In this document: in pieces, positions 50,889 to 56,075 of the stretch
Layout: every line of letters begins with the position of its first letter
Numbering within the stretch: position 1 is the first letter of the stretch
Assembly: GCA_964633715.1 (NCBI GenBank)
Contig: CAZWHQ010000027.1
Coordinates: 1 to 56,075, forward strand
DNA from: JAUWVG01 sp964633715
Lineage (GTDB): Bacteria; Acidobacteriota; Aminicenantia; Aminicenantales; Aminicenantaceae
DNA: 56,075 nucleotides
Direction of reading: 5' to 3'
Notes under the pieces: model-generated
The model's input: the letters and a program-made list of their open reading frames with translations, nothing else
Told to the model about the DNA's origin: nothing
Database searches by the model: none
Position numbers and translations under genes: made by a program

Positions 50889-53030
50889 ATGAAAAGGAAT
50901 GTCAGCACTTTTTTAATCCTCTCTGTTTTGGTTTTGACGTTTAATTTACTTGCCCTTGGAAATTCCAAAATTTTCCAGGGCCAAATGGCCCATCCCGCAC
51001 TAACCCTTTCAGGAGATCTGATCTGTGTTTACAAGGATACAAATAATAAGATCAGATTGGATACATTGATATTGCAGGAACAGAGGTTCCTCACCGACAC
51101 CCTCTCAATAGGGGAAAGCGCTTTTTCTCCTATAATCAAGAAGGACAGACGAGGACAAATCTGGATAGTCTGGTCTGAAGTGAAAAATAAAAAGAGCAAA
51201 ATATTATTAGGCCGACTCGAAGGAAGTCAAATCGTATCTTCCCAGGAGGTTAGTCACAGAGAGGGGTATAATTTTTCTCCTGATTTGAGTTTTGATTTGA
51301 ACGATCAACCCTGGATAGTCTGGATCAATTATTTAAATTCTAAATCTCGAGTTCTTATAAAAGATATGATGTCTCAAAATGTATGGGTAGCAAATCCATC
51401 TGTTGTCACTTCGGCCCTGACTCCACAAATTATTACGGACCGAAATAACCAAATCTGGATTTTTTGGAATGGAACAACTGGAAAGGAAGATGAAATATTT
51501 TACAGAGTATTTGATCGATTTAATTGGTCGCCCATCTGTAAAGCAGTTCAAAAGAAAAACTTTCCTAAATTGAATCCCAAAATCACCTTGGATCAAAAGG
51601 GTAACATTTGGGTCGTTTGGTCTGGTTATGATGGAGAAGACTATGAAATTTTTTGCCAATTTTGGGATGGGGAGAAGTGGGCGGATGAGATAAGAGTGAC
51701 CAATAACTCTCTAAAAAATGATGTATGTCCTTCTGTGGAGGTTCTCTCCAAAAACGTTCCGATTGTTGTGTGGGCGCAGTCAGAAAAAGATGGGAGTCAT
51801 ATCTTCATTAAATTTTTTAAAAACGATTCCTGGAGTGAAGAAATAAGAATTTCCTCAACCAAAGGCCAGAATGTTTATCCGAAGATGGCTGTGGAAGGAG
51901 ATAAAATCGGAATAATTTGGCATTGCCAAGATGAAATCAATAAAAGAATCTTCACAATCGATGATTTAGAATATCTCAACAAACAAAGAGAAAACCTTGG
52001 TGCCGGTTTATGGAGAGAGAAGAAACAATACAATGTTTCTTTAGGGGGGGAAAAATATATTGGCTATGGAGACAGTATAACCTACGGATATCTCTATGAA
52101 GAACCAGCTCCGGATAAAGGGTATCTTCCTCGTCTGAAAGACATGTTAGATCAGATTTTTGGAGAAACTCAGGTTGAAAATGAAGGCAAGCCGGCAGAGA
52201 TTACACAGGACGGGTTGAGCAGAATTGATGGAGTTTTAGAAAACCAATCAGCCCCATTTCATGTATCGGAAACGACTCCAGCCCGATTTCTTTTATTAAT
52301 GGAAGGAACGAATGATGTTGTTTTTGATAATATCTCAATGGAAACAACCGCTTTTAATCTGAAAGAAATGGTTAAAAAATGTTTCAACAAGGGCGTTATT
52401 CCAACGATTGCGACGATCATCCCTCGAAATGATTATCGGTGGGATAATAAATTCTACCAAAACAGAATCTATGATCTCAACCAAAAAATAAAGGCCCTTG
52501 CAGAGGAATTTCCTATCCCTTTTGTTGATCAGTTCAATCTGTTTTTTCTTTATCCAGATCAAGAGGGAGGCTGGAGAGCGCTTTTATCCGATCGCAATCA
52601 TCCTAATGAGTTGGGTTATCAAATCATGGCCGAAGGATGGTTTAGAGAAATTCAAAATTTTCCATTTCCCCCAATGAACGTTTTAGTCGAAAGAAACAAA
52701 AACGGGGAAATTACTATTCTCCCTAATCTTCTTCCAAAACCTGTTTCTCCGAATTATCCTGATACACCTTTTGACCGCCCCGAATTGAATAAAATTACAT
52801 GGCGGGATAGTTCCAAAATCTTTGATCCAAGCACAGTTTTGGGATACAGGATATATAGAAAAAAAGAGGGAGAGAGTGATGAAAAATTCCAACTCATCAA
52901 TGAAATTTATGAGGGGCTCGAATACATTGACAAGGAAATTATTCCCTCCGAACGTTATATCTACAGAATTTCCACCATTAGAATAGATGGAGTGGAAGGG
53001 CCTTGTTCTGAGTCAAAAAGAGATTATTAA
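50889..53030 (+). CDS. Secreted sialidase-like repeat protein fused to GDSL/SGNH hydrolase
   Basis: A signal peptide (about 5-24) precedes BNR-like repeats (about 30-350; WIVWSEVKNKKS, PWIVWINYL, IWIFWNGTTGKEDEIFYRV, IWVVWSGYDGEDYEIF). An SGNH esterase domain (about 390-595) follows with block I GYGDSITYGY (Ser), GTNDVV (Asn) and DRNHPNELGY (Asp/His). The tail is a fibronectin-like module (about 620-710, LGYRIYRKKEGE). It should be an exported esterase, perhaps of acetylated glycans. It overlaps in theme with the neighbouring esterase lipoprotein and the acyltransferase at 40867. GTG 50886 is one codon earlier. Confidence 0.82.
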   Translation: MKRNVSTFLILSVLVLTFNLLALGNSKIFQGQMAHPALTLSGDLICVYKDTNNKIRLDTLILQEQRFLTDTLSIGESAFSPIIKKDRRGQIWIVWSEVKNKKSKILLGRLEGSQIVSSQEVSHREGYNFSPDLSFDLNDQPWIVWINYLNSKSRVLIKDMMSQNVWVANPSVVTSALTPQIITDRNNQIWIFWNGTTGKEDEIFYRVFDRFNWSPICKAVQKKNFPKLNPKITLDQKGNIWVVWSGYDGEDYEIFCQFWDGEKWADEIRVTNNSLKNDVCPSVEVLSKNVPIVVWAQSEKDGSHIFIKFFKNDSWSEEIRISSTKGQNVYPKMAVEGDKIGIIWHCQDEINKRIFTIDDLEYLNKQRENLGAGLWREKKQYNVSLGGEKYIGYGDSITYGYLYEEPAPDKGYLPRLKDMLDQIFGETQVENEGKPAEITQDGLSRIDGVLENQSAPFHVSETTPARFLLLMEGTNDVVFDNISMETTAFNLKEMVKKCFNKGVIPTIATIIPRNDYRWDNKFYQNRIYDLNQKIKALAEEFPIPFVDQFNLFFLYPDQEGGWRALLSDRNHPNELGYQIMAEGWFREIQNFPFPPMNVLVERNKNGEITILPNLLPKPVSPNYPDTPFDRPELNKITWRDSSKIFDPSTVLGYRIYRKKEGESDEKFQLINEIYEGLEYIDKEIIPSERYIYRISTIRIDGVEGPCSESKRDY

Positions 53031-53041
53031 GCTTGAAAAAG

Positions 53042-53650
53042 CTAAAAAACAAAGGCTAAGCCCACTCCGTACTCCATTCCCCCCAAATCAATTTTAATAT
53101 TATTCACCGTTTTATCAGCTCGAGAATATTTAATTTTTAGATTTAAAAGGATAGGAAAATTTTTAGCAAAATGAAGATAAGTGCCTCCCTGGACATTATA
53201 ACCGCTCGCGTAATCAATCACCTTACCAATGGGATTTGTCTCGAAAAAAAAGTGAAGATCTATTCCCCCTCCTATATATGGTGTTATTGGACCGATGGGC
53301 AGCTTAAAACGGATATCAAATGAGAGGGGAATAAGAAACAGCTGTGTTTTTTCTTTAGAATAGGTTAACTCCCCAAATTTATGAAATCCTTTCGCTTCAA
53401 TGAATAAATCAAAATTTTGAATCACAGAGGCTGACAAGCCTATTCCGGCAATGACACCCCCACCCTGATATGCACCTTTAAATCGAGAATCGCTGAGATC
53501 ATAATGTCCAATGACCAACTCAAATGTTCCTTTATTTTTATTCGCAGAGAATACAGAGGGAACAAGGATAACAAGGAGGAGACTCAGTACAAAAAGAAAA
53601 CGAATTGAGGCCTTTCTAAATAAGATTCCAAAAAAATCATGCTTTCTCAC
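53042..53650 (-). CDS. Predicted outer-membrane beta-barrel protein
   Basis: The 202-residue protein has a signal peptide (about 15-35, LFVLSLLLVILVPSVFSANK). It then has eight or more alternating hydrophobic strands (GAYQGGGVIAGIGLSASVIQ, LFIEAKGFHKFGEL, YIGGGIDLHFFFETN) and ends YGVGLAFVF with a terminal Phe, the OmpA/OmpX-like barrel signature. Its start overlaps the stop of the PKD/sialidase-like gene by four bases (ATGA), so the two are made together. Possibly the barrel holds or exports the large secreted partner. Confidence 0.78.
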   Translation of the reverse strand: MRKHDFFGILFRKASIRFLFVLSLLLVILVPSVFSANKNKGTFELVIGHYDLSDSRFKGAYQGGGVIAGIGLSASVIQNFDLFIEAKGFHKFGELTYSKEKTQLFLIPLSFDIRFKLPIGPITPYIGGGIDLHFFFETNPIGKVIDYASGYNVQGGTYLHFAKNFPILLNLKIKYSRADKTVNNIKIDLGGMEYGVGLAFVF

Positions 53651-55986
53651 TTCTTTATCCTCGGTATTCTATATCTAATCCTCTTCGTGGATTCTTGGAA
53701 ATTTGATAATGAATTATCTAGAGGACTTTCATGTCCGAGGCTGTCAACCGCCGTGACTGTATAACTGTACTGGTCTTTCTTTTCAACATCATAGTCGTCA
53801 TAAGTGAAAATTTGAGCATCCACTTCCCCGATATATTTGAAAGATGTGGGCTCGGCTTGATTCTCTTTTCTGTAAACACGGTAGAGGACGATTTCGGCAA
53901 TTGCACTGTTATTTGGATTTTTTTCCCATTTGATATTGGTTATGTACCTGGTTAGAAACATGCTTTCATCACTAAATGTTTCCCAACGAATATTCAAGGG
54001 CAGGAGCAATCGAAGAACTTCAATTGTTTTTGTTTTTGTATCTCCACTGCCTCTATTGTCCTCGATTGAGAGAGTTATTGGAAAGGACCCCCAACTCATG
54101 TAGGTGTGAGAGACTATTTCGCCCAATCCAGTGGTGCCATCACCAAAATCCCAGGTATATTGAACAATCTGTCCATCAGGATCAAAAGAGGAAGAGGCAT
54201 TAAACGTGACCTGCAGCGGAAACAATCCTTTCTGCGGTGAAAAAACAAAGTCGGCCACCGGAGGTTCATTAGGCGGAAGAACAACAATGGTTTTTGTTTT
54301 TTCGTCTTCTGCGCCTTGGTTGTCTTCGACCACCAGGGATATTGAATAGTTGCCCTCATCGTTGTAGGTGTGGTTCACTGTTTGGCCTTGCCCAGCAGTG
54401 CCATCACCAAAATCCCAGGTATATTGAACAATCTGTCCATCAGGATCAAAAGAGGAAGACGCGTTAAAAGAAACTGGTAGTGGAAATACACCTGTTTGAG
54501 GAGAAAAACTGAAATCGGCCTCCGGAGGTGCATTGGATGAAGACACATTGATCGTTTTCGTTTTTATATCAATGGCCCCCCGGTTATCTCTCACTGAAAG
54601 GGATATAGAAAATGTTCCATCCTGGTTATAAGTGTGGTTCACTGTTTGGCCTTGTCCAGTGACACCGTCGCCAAAATCCCAGGAATATCGATCGATCTGT
54701 CCATCGGGATCGTATGAAAGCGAGGCATCGAAGGAAACTCTTAATGGACTTTCCCCAGTTTCAGGAGAAAAAACAAAGTCGGCAACAGGGTGAGTATTTG
54801 TATTGGGCGTAGAACCAATAGCAGTGAAATAGATCTCTCCATCTGAATCCCATATCACATAGATCTCTCCTGCGTCCGGACTTGCAGAGATATCAGAAAA
54901 TGTTGATCCATCAGATTGGGAAATAGATTTCTCATTTGACCAGCTGCCATTTTGGTACTGGTTATAGTATATTGCCAATCCCGCTTCATAACCACCCACC
55001 TGCCAACAAACATAGAGATCCCCATATTGTTCATACATCGAGGCGTAATGCAGCAATTGAGTCGAAGAGATTGTCTGAGGAGAAGAGAAACCTGATCCCG
55101 TCCAACTGGACCCATGAACCACTCGAGGGCCATTGACATAGGACGTCCAGATAACATAGGGAACACCCGATACATCCACGGCAACAGAGGGATGAGATTG
55201 TGACAAACCATTTGGATGAACTTTTTGTACAGAACTCCATGATGAGTTAAAAGAGGTGTTTCGACTTGCATAGGCAATTTCGTAGATATCTAGATCCTGA
55301 TTTTTTTGGCTCCAGCAGGAATATACAATTTGATCGCCAACCTCAATGTTGGGAAATTTAGACCTTTTTCCCGGAGTGCTGATACTCTTCGTACTCTCCC
55401 AAACATTATTGACACGTGCTCTTGAAAAAACAATCCCGCTGTCTGACCACCAAGCTATATATATGTTTCCAACAGGACTCACCGTAATACTCACTTTATC
55501 TAGACCTTCATGGCTTGTGGCCACTTCAAATGAAGAATCCCATCCTCCATTGAAAAAAATCCTTAATATAATACGATGGTCTTCAATCCACACGGCATAA
55601 ACGCTGCCGGAGCCATCCACATCAATATCACATGATCTAAATGTTTCAGAAAAAACATTGTTGCTGTTGCTCAAATTTAGGGGGGTGTCCAACCGGGGAT
55701 CATCAGGATCAGCGCTCAAATAGAAAAGATCACCATGGCCTTCAGAATACATTTCCACCCATACAGCATGGGCACGGCCACTGGGACTGACCGCAATTCG
55801 AGGGTATGTGGATTTCCAGCTGGGTGAATTTGAAATATTTATGACATCACCTTTAACAGTGTGATTTAAAAAGACAAGAAAGAGAGCGAAAGCAATGGCG
55901 CCAATTTTGGATGTTTTTTTAATAATAAAGAGATACCTCGACAGTTTCAAATCATACGGCTTATATCTTTTATTCGACTGAAACAT
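53647..55986 (-). CDS. Secreted sialidase-like repeat protein with three PKD domains
   Basis: A long N-terminal region before a membrane-type signal (about 28-45, IGAIAFALFLVFLNHTVKG) leads to BNR-like repeats (about 50-390; HAVWVEMYSEGHGDLFYLS, VYAVWIEDHRIIL, IYVIWDSDGEIYFTA). Three PKD domains (about 395-660) follow with the core YxWDFGDG, which repeats at 264-base spacing. The C-terminal domain (about 665-760) contains ITNIKWEKNPNNS and LYRVYRKEN. It is predicted to be exported. It precedes and overlaps a barrel gene. ATG 55986 follows a promoter-like TTCGAC-18-TATAAA and has no clear ribosome site. Confidence 0.8.
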   Translation of the reverse strand: MFQSNKRYKPYDLKLSRYLFIIKKTSKIGAIAFALFLVFLNHTVKGDVINISNSPSWKSTYPRIAVSPSGRAHAVWVEMYSEGHGDLFYLSADPDDPRLDTPLNLSNSNNVFSETFRSCDIDVDGSGSVYAVWIEDHRIILRIFFNGGWDSSFEVATSHEGLDKVSITVSPVGNIYIAWWSDSGIVFSRARVNNVWESTKSISTPGKRSKFPNIEVGDQIVYSCWSQKNQDLDIYEIAYASRNTSFNSSWSSVQKVHPNGLSQSHPSVAVDVSGVPYVIWTSYVNGPRVVHGSSWTGSGFSSPQTISSTQLLHYASMYEQYGDLYVCWQVGGYEAGLAIYYNQYQNGSWSNEKSISQSDGSTFSDISASPDAGEIYVIWDSDGEIYFTAIGSTPNTNTHPVADFVFSPETGESPLRVSFDASLSYDPDGQIDRYSWDFGDGVTGQGQTVNHTYNQDGTFSISLSVRDNRGAIDIKTKTINVSSSNAPPEADFSFSPQTGVFPLPVSFNASSSFDPDGQIVQYTWDFGDGTAGQGQTVNHTYNDEGNYSISLVVEDNQGAEDEKTKTIVVLPPNEPPVADFVFSPQKGLFPLQVTFNASSSFDPDGQIVQYTWDFGDGTTGLGEIVSHTYMSWGSFPITLSIEDNRGSGDTKTKTIEVLRLLLPLNIRWETFSDESMFLTRYITNIKWEKNPNNSAIAEIVLYRVYRKENQAEPTSFKYIGEVDAQIFTYDDYDVEKKDQYSYTVTAVDSLGHESPLDNSLSNFQESTKRIRYRIPRIKK
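54134..54459 (-). repeat. Near-identical PKD units at DNA level
   Basis: A 62-base stretch is identical at 54134-54195 and 54398-54459 (264 bases apart). Both encode the Trp-Asp-Phe-Gly-Asp-Gly core region. A third, more divergent unit starts at 54662. GTGTGGTTCACTGTTTGG also recurs (at about 54368 and 54635). This shows recent duplication or gene conversion within the array. Confidence 0.8.
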
Positions 55987-55999
55987 GAATACTACTTTT

Positions 56000-56029
56000 T
56001 TTATAGTTTACAACACTCAATTAGTCGAA
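56000..56029 (-). promoter_or_regulatory. Possible promoter of the PKD protein gene
   Basis: On the minus strand TTCGAC (56029-56024) and TATAAA (56005-56000) are 18 bases apart. The -10 ends 13 bases before the ATG at 55986, again implying a very short leader. The -35 is weak. Confidence 0.35.
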
Positions 56030-56075
56030 AATTCTTATAGAAAATTGAGTTGAATTCGTTTCCATTTATTTGTTT

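Overview
The window looks like a chromosome segment of a Gram-negative (diderm) bacterium of moderate to low GC. Evidence for two membranes is a secretin, an O/P-type porin, two other predicted outer-membrane barrels and lipobox-bearing lipoproteins. The mix of a PilMNOP/secretin operon whose secretin ends in a cohesin-like domain, receiver/ATP-grasp proteins, AsnB-type amidotransferases and many sialidase-like repeat proteins reminds me of Acidobacteriota/Aminicenantes-type genomes. That placement is inference; there is no rRNA or marker set here.

Layout. 0.1-3.4 kb (+): ABC-2 type transporter, a TPR-like anchored protein and prepilin peptidase. 3.4-6.0 kb (-): two paralogous PilX-like proteins with type IV pilin-type N-termini. 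6.5-10.2 kb (+): a polytopic GT-C-like membrane protein and an asparagine-synthase-type amidotransferase. 10.2-11.9 kb (-): tilS and an elongator-type tRNA-Met(CAU). 11.9-19.4 kb (-): a tight seven-gene type IV pilus/type II secretion operon (platform protein, ATPase, PilM, PilN, PilO, a PilP-like protein, secretin). 19.6-24.2 kb (+): a small secreted or anchored protein, then a PDZ/7TM/GAF/PAS histidine kinase and an NtrC-type regulator. 24.2-27.4 kb (-): a divergent M1-like metallopeptidase and speD. 27.6-29.4 kb (+): a decayed glutamate dehydrogenase remnant followed by an intact gdhA with a strong terminator. 29.7-32.7 kb (+): a 1010-residue double-receiver/ATP-grasp protein.

32.7-41.6 kb is an envelope-glycan locus: a methyltransferase and a second AsnB (-), then divergently a radical SAM protein, a ChbG/YdjC deacetylase, a polyprenyl-phosphate glycosyltransferase, an ArnT/PMT-like GT-C protein and a hexapeptide acyltransferase. 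The order resembles ArnC-ArnD-ArnT logic: build a sugar on a lipid carrier, deacylate it, transfer it outside.

41.6-56 kb is dominated by surface proteins and looks more AT-rich by eye. It has three large secreted sialidase-like (BNR-type) repeat proteins with different partner modules (polyproline plus fibronectin-like, GDSL hydrolase, three PKD domains). Two of them sit beside predicted outer-membrane barrels. A lipoprotein alpha/beta hydrolase, an O/P-type porin and a small-membrane-protein/methyltransferase/membrane-sulfatase-like operon lie between them.

Several genes have a good -10 box only 8-14 bases before the start codon, suggesting leaderless or very short-leader mRNAs. No complete mobile element, CRISPR array or rRNA was seen. 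Two short palindromes of the GGGGACTGTCCCC type are the only dispersed-repeat signal.
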